In this document: positions 1-6,175 of the stretch, piece after piece
Layout of the letters: each line of letters begins with the position of its first letter
Numbering within the stretch: position 1 is the first letter of the stretch
DNA from: Verrucomicrobiota bacterium
GTDB lineage: Bacteria; Verrucomicrobiota; Kiritimatiellia; CAIQIC01; Lenti-01
Direction: 5' to 3'
DNA length: 7,540 nucleotides
Assembly (NCBI GenBank): GCA_003451935.1
Contig: DMJA01000094.1
Location: forward strand, 710-8,249
Notes under the pieces: generated by a model
Databases searched by the model: none
What the model was told of the DNA's origin: nothing
The model's input: the letters and a program-made list of their open reading frames with translations, nothing else
Program-made: the position numbers and the translations under genes

Positions 1-72
1 CCCGCCCCGCAAACGGTCACTCACTAACGCAAAATTCAATAACGACAAGGCGGCTGGAGGATTCCGTGCCAT
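1..72 (-). CDS. N-terminal fragment of a probable next operon gene (possible glycosyltransferase)
   Basis: An ATG at 72-70 opens a frame that stays open for 24 codons to the left window edge. It begins one base after the flippase TGA (76-74), and a GGAAAG sequence lies 8 bases upstream, so translation coupled to the flippase gene is likely. The visible peptide starts MARNPPAALSLLNF and continues ALVSDRLRGG. The stretch FALVSDRLRGG recalls the N-terminus of GT4-type glycosyltransferases, where a short beta strand is followed by a glycine-rich donor loop (for example ALVHDWL..GGE). That resemblance rests on about ten residues and is only suggestive. The frame and spacing are seen directly; the function is inference, and the gene could be something else. 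Confidence 0.45.
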   Translation of the reverse strand, partial: MARNPPAALSLLNFALVSDRLRGG

Positions 73-73
73 T

Positions 74-1423
74 TCAACGGCTTTCCGCAACAGGTTTTGG
101 CGCGGCCCACGACTTTCGGGTCAACCCCATCTCGATTGCCACTTGAACCGCATAGGCTGTGAACCGGCTGGTCGCATAGGCCAAACTGGTCGCAGTTCCC
201 AACACGGTTGCTCCAATGGCCAGCACCCCCGTCCAGATCGCCTGGAGCAGCAACCAAAGCCAGCCGCTGCGGCGGGCCATGATGAACGTGGAGAGCAAAT
301 TGCATAAACAATAAAGCAGGCCGGTCAAGGCCACCACGATCAACGTCCAATATCCGGAGGCGAATTCCGCGCCATAGAGCCGCATGATCCAAGGGGCGCA
401 TAGCCCGACGGCCAAGGCCACCAAGGCACCGGCACCCGAAACGATCCGGAGCAAAATCCCCAAAAGACGATCCTCCGCGCCGCCCGACGCCGAACCGCCG
501 CTCGCGAAGATGGGCAACAAAGGCTGGACCAGGCAATTGGCGCCAAACGCCACGATGGTGAACCACGAATTCGCCGCATTGAAGATTCCCATCTGGCTGT
601 AGCCATTCTCGCTGCGGGCCAGCAAGGTGCCCACATACCACATGCCCGCCGTGGGCAGAAGCCCGGCCAAGAACATCGGAAAACTGGTGTCCAGCAACAA
701 ACGGCGAGCTACCCTCCCCACCGACACGCGGGGAATCCGGACGTCGGTGCTGCGATAGACCAGGAACCGCGAGAGGAGGCATGCGACCAACACCCCGACG
801 GCGGCGCCAACCAAGGCGCCGTTAACCCCATGCCATCGGGCTCCTAGCGTCGCCCCGCAAAGGCTTACCACTACGTTGACCGCCCGGATCAGCGCCACGC
901 CGCGAAAGCGCTCGAGGCCGGTCAACACGCCGACCTGTACACCATTCCAGGCGTTGAGGCACAGTAGCGCCACCCCGATGCGGATGGCCGTGGTCAAAGC
1001 GGAATCGCCGAGGTAGCGGATCGCCAAGCCCCGGGCGGCAAACCAAAGGACCAGCGCGACGAGACCCGATGTCGCCAGCACCGAATAGGTGGACAACCGG
1101 ATCACGGCCCACATCTCTTCCGGCGCCTGTCGGCGCAGGTTCGCCACGTGTTTCGCCGTACCCATGCCCAGCCCGAATCCCGCCAACGCGCCAAACATCC
1201 CGACCGTGTTGTACACCAACCCCAGCTTGCCAAAATCGCCGACGCCCAAAATGCGGGCCAGCACGATGCTCTGCAGCAAAGTCAATGCACCGGAGAACAC
1301 CCCCCCGCCGGTTGACCAGAACGCCCCCCGGGCGAGGCGCGGCCCCATGCCCGATCTTCCCCGGAACTGGCGCATGCGGTGGAATATCTTGCCGACCGCG
1401 CTCAATTCGCCCGCTTCCTTCAT
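74..1423 (-). CDS. Polysaccharide flippase (Wzx-type, MOP/PST family)
   Basis: This 449-residue integral membrane protein probably moves lipid-linked glycan repeat units across the inner membrane. After a basic cytoplasmic N-terminus (residues 1-33), hydrophobic segments run to about residue 432, as expected for a 12- to 14-helix transporter of normal family length. The first repeat carries the family signature: a helix ending in IVLARILGVGDFGKLGLVY (53-71), then a Gly-rich segment ALAGFGLGMGTAKHV (79-93). A second related half begins near 240. The frame is open further upstream to 1525, but that would overlap the glycosyltransferase gene by about 100 bases. The ATG at 1423 forms a 4-base ATGA overlap with that gene's stop and is preferred, although no good Shine-Dalgarno precedes it; coupling would explain this. 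A later ATG at 1348 has GGGGAAG before it and is an alternative start (424 residues). The substrate cannot be inferred. Confidence 0.92.
   Translation of the reverse strand: MKEAGELSAVGKIFHRMRQFRGRSGMGPRLARGAFWSTGGGVFSGALTLLQSIVLARILGVGDFGKLGLVYNTVGMFGALAGFGLGMGTAKHVANLRRQAPEEMWAVIRLSTYSVLATSGLVALVLWFAARGLAIRYLGDSALTTAIRIGVALLCLNAWNGVQVGVLTGLERFRGVALIRAVNVVVSLCGATLGARWHGVNGALVGAAVGVLVACLLSRFLVYRSTDVRIPRVSVGRVARRLLLDTSFPMFLAGLLPTAGMWYVGTLLARSENGYSQMGIFNAANSWFTIVAFGANCLVQPLLPIFASGGSASGGAEDRLLGILLRIVSGAGALVALAVGLCAPWIMRLYGAEFASGYWTLIVVALTGLLYCLCNLLSTFIMARRSGWLWLLLQAIWTGVLAIGATVLGTATSLAYATSRFTAYAVQVAIEMGLTRKSWAAPKPVAESR
81..86 (-). promoter_or_regulatory. Ribosome binding site for the left-edge gene
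   Basis: On the minus strand GGAAAG lies 8 bases upstream of the ATG at 72, inside the last codons of the flippase gene. It is the main support for calling a gene start so close to the window edge. Confidence 0.45.
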
Positions 1424-2256
1424 GTCGGTGACCACACAATCTGCTGCCCGTTGCCTAGGCCGTAGCGCTGGAAATTGGCTGAAGGCGGCCAAAGCGTGGG
1501 CGCCCGGGAGAAGAAAGCGGCCCACAGGCTGAAGGTGGACTTGGCCGTGCCCACAATCAGCGCGCTTCGCGACAGCATCAGCAAATCCTGAAGGGCCGGC
1601 GCCGCGGGCATGATTTCTACGTTCGGCAAGCGCCGGAAGTCGGCCAGCTCCGCGGGCGGCGCATCGCTGAAAATCCGGACTGGAACGTCCGCTCCCAGAC
1701 GGCGCCGAGCTTCGCCGATCGCATTGGCGTACCAGGTGAGGGATACCTCATAGTCGCCGGTCCGCGCGAACCGCTCGCCCGGCGCGACCCGGAAATCGCC
1801 CCGCCGGATGTGCACGCCTATCGCCCCGCCCGTGAGCCGGCCCACCTTGTCCCGAATGTCGGATCGCGCCAACTCCATCAATCGACGCCACAAGAATTCG
1901 CGATGGTCGTGAAGTCCGTCAAACCCCTGCCCCATTCCCCGAAAGACAACCAATGATCCGAGCCGCGGAGAATTCCCCGCCGCGGATTCCTCCACGCGCG
2001 GCGATAGCCACAACCGAGCCAACCGCGCAGGTCCTGTCAAATATCCGGCATGGGTGAACTGACCCAAATAGTAGCGTTTGTCCCGCTCGCCCCGTAGCCA
2101 CGGGCCCACCCGCAAAGGTTGAAACCATTGGGGTGCCAAGAGAACCGCGTTGAACTGGCGGGAGAACACCTCCGCCCGCGCCCACGGGAAAAGCATGTTG
2201 CCCAAACCGGTGCGCCCCACGCTGGCATAGGCATGGATTCTTGGCTGACTGGGCAC
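1420..2256 (-). CDS. Glycosyltransferase family 11-like protein (alpha-1,2-fucosyltransferase-like)
   Basis: This 278-residue protein is soluble-looking, without a signal peptide or membrane helix, and has the length of bacterial GT11 enzymes, which transfer fucose from GDP-fucose to glycans. Three family landmarks can be seen. An N-terminal GRTGLGNMLFPWARAEVF (14-31) corresponds to the GGLGNQMFQYA donor-site region. The core motif GVHIRRGDF (147-155) carries the HxRRxD signature. A C-terminal block, DLLMLSRSALIVGTAKSTFS (224-243), corresponds to the family's D..LMS.C...I..NSTFSWW block, with GTAKSTFSLW replacing NSTFSWW. The start is a GTG at 2256 with GGAG 5 bases upstream; no other start leaves the N-terminal motif intact. 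The stop overlaps the flippase ATG by 4 bases. The fold and class are fairly secure, but donor sugar and linkage are not: divergent members may not use fucose. It probably decorates or extends the repeat unit in the cytoplasm. Confidence 0.84.
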   Translation of the reverse strand: MPSQPRIHAYASVGRTGLGNMLFPWARAEVFSRQFNAVLLAPQWFQPLRVGPWLRGERDKRYYLGQFTHAGYLTGPARLARLWLSPRVEESAAGNSPRLGSLVVFRGMGQGFDGLHDHREFLWRRLMELARSDIRDKVGRLTGGAIGVHIRRGDFRVAPGERFARTGDYEVSLTWYANAIGEARRRLGADVPVRIFSDAPPAELADFRRLPNVEIMPAAPALQDLLMLSRSALIVGTAKSTFSLWAAFFSRAPTLWPPSANFQRYGLGNGQQIVWSPT

Positions 2257-2261
2257 GAATG

Positions 2262-2265
2262 CTCC
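2262..2265 (-). promoter_or_regulatory. Ribosome binding site fixing the GTG start of the GT11-like gene
   Basis: GGAG on the minus strand lies 5 bases before the GTG at 2256. The upstream frame is open only back to the stop of the preceding gene (2292-2290) and holds no ATG, GTG or TTG, so this site supports the unusual GTG start. Confidence 0.6.
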
Positions 2266-2289
2266 AAGGTTCTTTGCGGAAATCAGGCC

Positions 2290-3075
2290 TTATCGCTTTA
2301 CGGCTTCAACAATCCCGCAACCAAGCCGGCACCCGAAATTGGCGTGAATGGCTTCGGCATCCGCCAGCGACACATTTTCATGCAGGTTGCCAGCGTCATC
2401 CACAAACGAGAAGTGCCCTATTTCGTACAAGTCCTTGAACATGCCCAGCAGATAGGGCACAGCAAACACCCGTTGCGCATTGAATTCGACGCGCTGTGGG
2501 CCGATGGGCACGGAAAGGTAGAGCACGCCCCCCGGCTGGAGAATCCGATGGAGATTGGCAAATCCGGCGAGATGCCCGTCATGCCGCACCGGGTCGCCAT
2601 ATCGCCCCAAACCAAAGTGCTCCAAGGCATGCAGACAGGACAGGGAATCGCAGTAGTCCACCAACCCGCCCGGCAACTCGCCCGTCAAATCGGCCTGCTT
2701 GAACACGATGCCCGGCGTCTTGCTGGCCAGCGCCCGGATGTCCAACACCTCGATCTCCCGGAAGGATGCAATGTGCGCCACGAGCCCATCCACGCGTGAA
2801 CCCACATCCACGTGGCGCACCGGATTGCGCGCGCGCACCCGGCGCGCAACGAGCAAATCCTGATGGAAGTAGGCTCCGGAGGCAACGCCGCTTTGAGTAA
2901 AGCGGTCGAGCAAACAAGGGTACATGCGGCCGGGAGGAAAGGTCGAATCGCCACGCGTTTGCCGACGATACTCCCGCCAATCGCGACGGAAGGCCGGCCA
3001 CCCCCGCAGGAAGCGCAGGGTTGTAAGCGGATTAACCCCCAAAAGACATGACGCTTTGTAGAAACCACGGATCAT
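2290..3075 (-). CDS. DUF268-like, class I methyltransferase-like protein
   Basis: This 261-residue protein resembles the DUF268 family, found in bacterial glycan gene clusters and in nematodes, with no firmly assigned reaction. Numbering from the ATG at 3075, a beta-strand-plus-glycine segment HVDVGSRVDGLVAHI (88-102) sits where methyltransferases bind S-adenosylmethionine. IEVLDIRAL (108-116) follows, with an acidic residue where the cofactor ribose is usually held. Next come DSLSCLHALEHFGLGRYGD (143-161), a typical post-strand-4 block, and LHRILQPGGVLYLSVPIG (175-192), the characteristic strand-5 segment. GSRVDG replaces the usual GxGxG, so cofactor binding is not certain. The start is ambiguous. 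A GTG at 3084 overlaps the FkbM stop by 4 bases but has its purine tract directly against it, while the ATG at 3075 has AAAGGG 8 bases upstream and is preferred. The protein likely acts with its FkbM neighbour on glycan modification; that is inference. Confidence 0.83.
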   Translation of the reverse strand: MIRGFYKASCLLGVNPLTTLRFLRGWPAFRRDWREYRRQTRGDSTFPPGRMYPCLLDRFTQSGVASGAYFHQDLLVARRVRARNPVRHVDVGSRVDGLVAHIASFREIEVLDIRALASKTPGIVFKQADLTGELPGGLVDYCDSLSCLHALEHFGLGRYGDPVRHDGHLAGFANLHRILQPGGVLYLSVPIGPQRVEFNAQRVFAVPYLLGMFKDLYEIGHFSFVDDAGNLHENVSLADAEAIHANFGCRLGCGIVEAVKR

Positions 3076-3080
3076 CGTCT

Positions 3081-3779
3081 TCACCCTTTCAACTGCGAGA
3101 GAACCGCGCGATTTAAAAAGATCCGGTTGCAGCCAATGTCCTTCATCAGTTCTAATCCTTTGGCCTCCACCAGCGCGGTGATGGCGTCATCGGACTCACC
3201 TTTCTCGATGCAGAGGCAGGCCGTATGGCCCAAGACCTCGACGGCACCTTGCAGCACAAAGTAGTCAAAGCCTTCGGTGTCGATCGACAGCAACCCCACC
3301 GGTTGGCTCTTCCCGGCCTCCCGCCAGATGAGATCCAAGGGCAGGATCGGCACATATTCGCCGCCCGCCGCCGGCAATTCCGCACTGAATCCGGACTCCA
3401 CCGATGAGCGCGCCCGCCGGAAAAGGGCCACACCCGGCTCCCGCGCGCACCCCACCGGAAGGATCATATCCCGGGGCCGGAACCGGCGGTAAAGCGCCAG
3501 CATTTCGCGGTTGGGTTCGACCACGATGCCGCGAAATCCTTTCCGGTACAGGAGGTAGGTGTTGGAGATGCGGGTCGGCTGGTTCGCCCCCACGTCGATG
3601 TAGATCGCCTTGTCCGGACTGACGCCTGCCAGCCAATCGCCAATCAGGAGATCCTCGCCATGCTGCGAGTAGGTATTCTTTGGCGGTCGCCAGGCATCCC
3701 ACGCCGCCAACGCGAAACGGCGCAGGCGCACCAGGATGGGAAGTCGCCGGCCCATGGCATGGAGCAAGTCATTCAACAT
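3081..3779 (-). CDS. FkbM-family SAM-dependent methyltransferase
   Basis: This 232-residue cytosolic protein matches FkbM methyltransferases, which transfer a methyl group from S-adenosylmethionine, typically to a hydroxyl of a sugar or polyketide. The family blocks appear in order: YSQHGEDLLIGDWL (37-50), where SQHGED is highly characteristic; IDVGANQPTRISNTYLLY (61-78), the cofactor-binding motif I, with ISNT as in other polysaccharide-cluster members; GIVVEPN (84-90), where the acidic residue would hold the ribose; and LSIDTEGFDYFVLQG (164-178), the FkbM D.EG.D...L signature. The length is normal, so the protein looks complete. The ATG at 3779 has AGGA 7 bases upstream and follows the kinase stop after 22 bases. 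In this setting it most likely O-methylates a sugar of the surface glycan, which can cap or alter the chain. The family is secure; the target is inferred from neighbours. Confidence 0.92.
   Translation of the reverse strand: MLNDLLHAMGRRLPILVRLRRFALAAWDAWRPPKNTYSQHGEDLLIGDWLAGVSPDKAIYIDVGANQPTRISNTYLLYRKGFRGIVVEPNREMLALYRRFRPRDMILPVGCAREPGVALFRRARSSVESGFSAELPAAGGEYVPILPLDLIWREAGKSQPVGLLSIDTEGFDYFVLQGAVEVLGHTACLCIEKGESDDAITALVEAKGLELMKDIGCNRIFLNRAVLSQLKG
3084..3089 (-). promoter_or_regulatory. Ribosome binding site deciding the start of the DUF268-like gene
   Basis: AAAGGG on the minus strand lies 8 bases before the ATG at 3075. Its last base is the first base of the competing GTG at 3084-3082, so it cannot serve that codon. 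This favours the ATG. Confidence 0.5.
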
Positions 3780-3786
3780 GCGTGCG

Positions 3787-3790
3787 TCCT
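3787..3790 (-). promoter_or_regulatory. Ribosome binding site of the FkbM gene
   Basis: AGGA on the minus strand lies 7 bases before the ATG at 3779, within the 22-base gap after the kinase gene. It supports independent initiation at the chosen start. Confidence 0.6.
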
Positions 3791-3801
3791 GTCCATCGAG
3801 C

Positions 3802-6015
3802 TTATTTGCCGGTTGGCGTCAGGGACGGCGGAACGGCTTGGGCATAGGCACCGTAATGCTTTTGGTAGTGATAATAGGGGCCGTAGCTGTGGTAGGTGAA
3901 CTTGGAGTGCTCCACGTCGTTCATGACCACGGCGAGGTTGGCCATGCCGGCGGCTTGGAACCGCTGGATGGTGTGGCGCACCGCGCGCTTGCGGCTGGTG
4001 GCGGGACGCGCCATGACCAGCACGCAATCGGACAGATGGGCCAATGAGAGGGCGTCGCTGACGATTCCCAGAGGCGGAACATCCAAGACGATCCGGTCGA
4101 AGTGGGCCCGGGCCCAGGCCAGCAGGGCCGCGACCTTCGCCCCCCCCACCAGCTCCGCCGGCCGCGACCGACCCACCACCCGCGAAGAAATGACGCTGAG
4201 ATTCCGGCATTCGGAGGCATAGACGATCTCTTCGGGCTTCATCTGGTCGCTGTCGAGGTATTCCAGCAAGCCGCAAACCGCTTCGGGCCGCGGAAAAATG
4301 TTGCCCACGCGCGGGCGGCGCAAATCGAAGTCGATCAGCAGGGTTTTCTGCCCATTGAGGGCGCAGGCCGTCGCCAAGTTGCAGCTGGTGGTGGTCTTGC
4401 CCTCCTCGGGGAGCGAGCTGGCCACCAGGACAATCTGGCTGTGGTCGCGATACAGCGGCGAATCCAGCACGGACCGCAGGCCGGCAAAGGCCTCGGCCAG
4501 TTCGCCGAACTGATGCGTAAGGGACGTGGTGGCGATTTCCTTGCGTTTTCGCGTCTTGACATGCGGCAGGACCGCCAGGATCTTGACGCCGGTTCCGATT
4601 TCGATGTCGTCGATGCCGCCCACGCGGTCTTCAAGAATTTCGGTCAGGATCGCCAATCCGAATCCAACCGCCAGTCCGAGAAGCAGCGCCATGAGGAGAA
4701 CCCGCGCCGGGCGCGGAAAGATTTGCCGGGCCGGGGCCACTTCAGACGCCAATTTGACGGTGGCGGTGTTTTCATCCGCCGAGAGGCGCGCCTCCTGGAT
4801 GCGGGTCAAAAGGCCCAGATAGGAGGCGTCCGCGGCGCTCCGGGTCCGGTTCAGGGCCGTGATTCTCATTTCCCCTTCGAGGATGTCGCGGTCGAGCTTG
4901 GACGCCGTCTCCAGCAATTCCTCGTTCTTCTTTTGCAGGCTGCCGGCCTGCTCCTGATAGAGGGCCAGATTGGCCGCGGCCGTGTTCTTGGCCCGATTCA
5001 AGGCTTGATTGGCTTGTTCCTTGTAGAGGGCCACGGCCTTGTCCTGCGCCTCCACCGCCGGATGTTCCGGCGTGTAGCGGGAAAGCAGGGCATCCCGTTC
5101 CGTCATGGCCTGGCGCCAGCGGTCCAGGGACGCGGCGACATCGGCGGCCCCGGGAATCTCGGCGGGCAGTTTCCCCTCGCTCAGGGCGTCGAGCATTTTC
5201 TGCTCCATGGACGCCTTGGCTTCGACCTCCGACAGGGATTCGTTGAAATGCAGCAGCGATTCTTCGATCGTCTTTCGCCGACCGGCCAGCACATCCATCT
5301 GGAGCGTCTGGCGGGCGTCGAACAATTCCTGGTCCGCCTTTTCCAGTTCCTGCCTCTGGGCCAGGGCCTGGGCTTCGAGCCACGCGACGGCGGCATTCGA
5401 ACCCGAACGGTTCTCGGCGCGCGCCGCGGCCTCGGCGCCGGCCGCATAGGCGGCGCAGGCCCGCATGGCGAATTCCGGATCCGGATCCGTGAAGGTCACC
5501 GAAACCAGGCGCGTTCGCTTGATGATGGCAAAGCGGCCCCGGTTCGCCAAGCGGGCGGTCAATTCCTCTTCCGGCGCCGGATCGTCGGGATAGAGTTCCC
5601 GGTAGGAGGCCACCACGAAGGGCAGGATCGACGGGCTGTTGAATTTCTGGATTTGGGTGTTCAGGATTTCCTCGGCATCGCCATAGCCCCGGTCTTCAAT
5701 CATCGCGTCCTGCTTGTTCACGATGCGCGGGCGGCGCGTGCTCAGCTCGATCCGGGCTTCGGCCTGGTAGATTTCGGTGGCGCGGGACAGATAGAATGCG
5801 GCCGCCCCGCCGGCAAACAGGATGGCCAGCAGCAGAATCACCCAATGGTTGCGCGCGATCTGCAGCAGGCGCATCGGATTGAGCGATTGGAGCGGACCGG
5901 AATCCATCGGCATCCCGCCGGAGTAGGGATCGCCGCCGCCATAGTAGATCGGCGCCCCGGGCGGTTGTCCGGAAGCCGGCGGCAGATTCGACGGGGGGAA
6001 GTTCGGTTGGGTCAT
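3802..6015 (-). CDS. wzc: Wzc-type polysaccharide co-polymerase and bacterial tyrosine kinase
   Basis: This 737-residue inner-membrane protein would set polymer chain length and drive export, cycling through autophosphorylation. In order: a Pro/Gly/Tyr-rich cytoplasmic tail (1-45); membrane helix 1 (57-77); a periplasmic Wzz-like domain with long Gln/Glu/Ala-rich coiled-coil stretches (about 190-275 and 325-410); a proline motif (P428, P434, P436) before membrane helix 2 (438-460); then the BY-kinase domain. That domain has Walker A around SLPEEGKTTT (534-543, K540), Walker A' LLIDFDLRRP (559-568, D562 and D564), and Walker B IVLDVPP (642-648, D645). The C-terminus carries seven tyrosines between 708 and 724, the usual autophosphorylation cluster. 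The membrane and kinase parts are fused in one chain, as in proteobacterial Wzc. The oligomerisation motif ExxRxxR appears as E508-A511-R514, lacking its central arginine. The ATG at 6015 has AAGGA 7 bases upstream. Confidence 0.96.
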   Translation of the reverse strand: MTQPNFPPSNLPPASGQPPGAPIYYGGGDPYSGGMPMDSGPLQSLNPMRLLQIARNHWVILLLAILFAGGAAAFYLSRATEIYQAEARIELSTRRPRIVNKQDAMIEDRGYGDAEEILNTQIQKFNSPSILPFVVASYRELYPDDPAPEEELTARLANRGRFAIIKRTRLVSVTFTDPDPEFAMRACAAYAAGAEAAARAENRSGSNAAVAWLEAQALAQRQELEKADQELFDARQTLQMDVLAGRRKTIEESLLHFNESLSEVEAKASMEQKMLDALSEGKLPAEIPGAADVAASLDRWRQAMTERDALLSRYTPEHPAVEAQDKAVALYKEQANQALNRAKNTAAANLALYQEQAGSLQKKNEELLETASKLDRDILEGEMRITALNRTRSAADASYLGLLTRIQEARLSADENTATVKLASEVAPARQIFPRPARVLLMALLLGLAVGFGLAILTEILEDRVGGIDDIEIGTGVKILAVLPHVKTRKRKEIATTSLTHQFGELAEAFAGLRSVLDSPLYRDHSQIVLVASSLPEEGKTTTSCNLATACALNGQKTLLIDFDLRRPRVGNIFPRPEAVCGLLEYLDSDQMKPEEIVYASECRNLSVISSRVVGRSRPAELVGGAKVAALLAWARAHFDRIVLDVPPLGIVSDALSLAHLSDCVLVMARPATSRKRAVRHTIQRFQAAGMANLAVVMNDVEHSKFTYHSYGPYYHYQKHYGAYAQAVPPSLTPTGK

Positions 6016-6022
6016 GGGCGTT

Positions 6023-6027
6023 TCCTT
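6023..6027 (-). promoter_or_regulatory. Strong ribosome binding site of the wzc-type gene
   Basis: AAGGA on the minus strand lies 7 bases before the ATG at 6015, the clearest Shine-Dalgarno sequence in the window. It fixes the start and keeps the Pro/Gly-rich N-terminal tail in the protein. Confidence 0.75.
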
Positions 6028-6036
6028 TTAGGGGTT

Positions 6037-6051
6037 CCAAAATGTTTTTGG
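6037..6051. promoter_or_regulatory. Small AT-rich dyad upstream of the wzc-type gene
   Basis: CCAAAA (6037-6042) and TTTTGG (6046-6051) form a perfect 6-base inverted repeat around a 3-base centre, 22 bases before the ATG. It is the only AT-rich patch in the gap between the ligase-like and kinase genes. It might be an operator or an mRNA 5' hairpin, but a dyad this short can arise by chance. I see no convincing -35/-10 promoter beside it. Confidence 0.22.
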
Positions 6052-6083
6052 CGTTGGTGCGATCGGCCGCTGTAGGTTCGTTG

Positions 6084-6146
6084 ACCGGGGTCGACGCCCC
6101 CGGCTACAGAGAAGGATCGGTTGTAGCCGGTCGCGGTGAGGCCGGC
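6084..6146. repeat. Head-to-head pair of imperfect palindromic repeats, family 1
   Basis: Two 25-base units face each other across a 13-base spacer (6109-6121): one on the minus strand (6108-6084), one on the plus strand (6122-6146). Each starts TGTAGCCGG and continues as a 21-base hairpin with 9-base arms and a 3-base loop. Both hairpins have the same single G/A mismatch at the eighth pair and one G-T pair, with otherwise complete pairing. The facing heads form a perfect 9-base inverted repeat, CCGGCTACA against TGTAGCCGG. A further CTGTAG at 6070-6075 mirrors CTACAG at 6104-6109. The layout resembles paired REP (BIME-like) elements; the family is not one I can name. Confidence 0.7.
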
Positions 6147-6175
6147 GGTTTATCGAAGATTCACACGGGTATAGC

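Noticed and set aside
36..782. A 248-codon minus-strand frame within the flippase gene
   Set aside because: It lies in a different frame of the flippase gene, with a His/Arg/Gly-rich product lacking any recognisable domain.
1424..1525. 34-codon N-terminal extension of the flippase
   Set aside because: It would overlap the glycosyltransferase gene by about 100 bases, and its residues do not look like a flippase N-terminus. The ATGA junction explains the start better.
4102..6075. A 657-codon open frame on the plus strand, antisense to the wzc-type gene
   Set aside because: It is an exact shadow of a well-supported gene with Walker motifs. Its product is a low-order mix of Gly, Arg and Gln with no recognisable domain. 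Long antisense frames are common opposite GC-rich genes.
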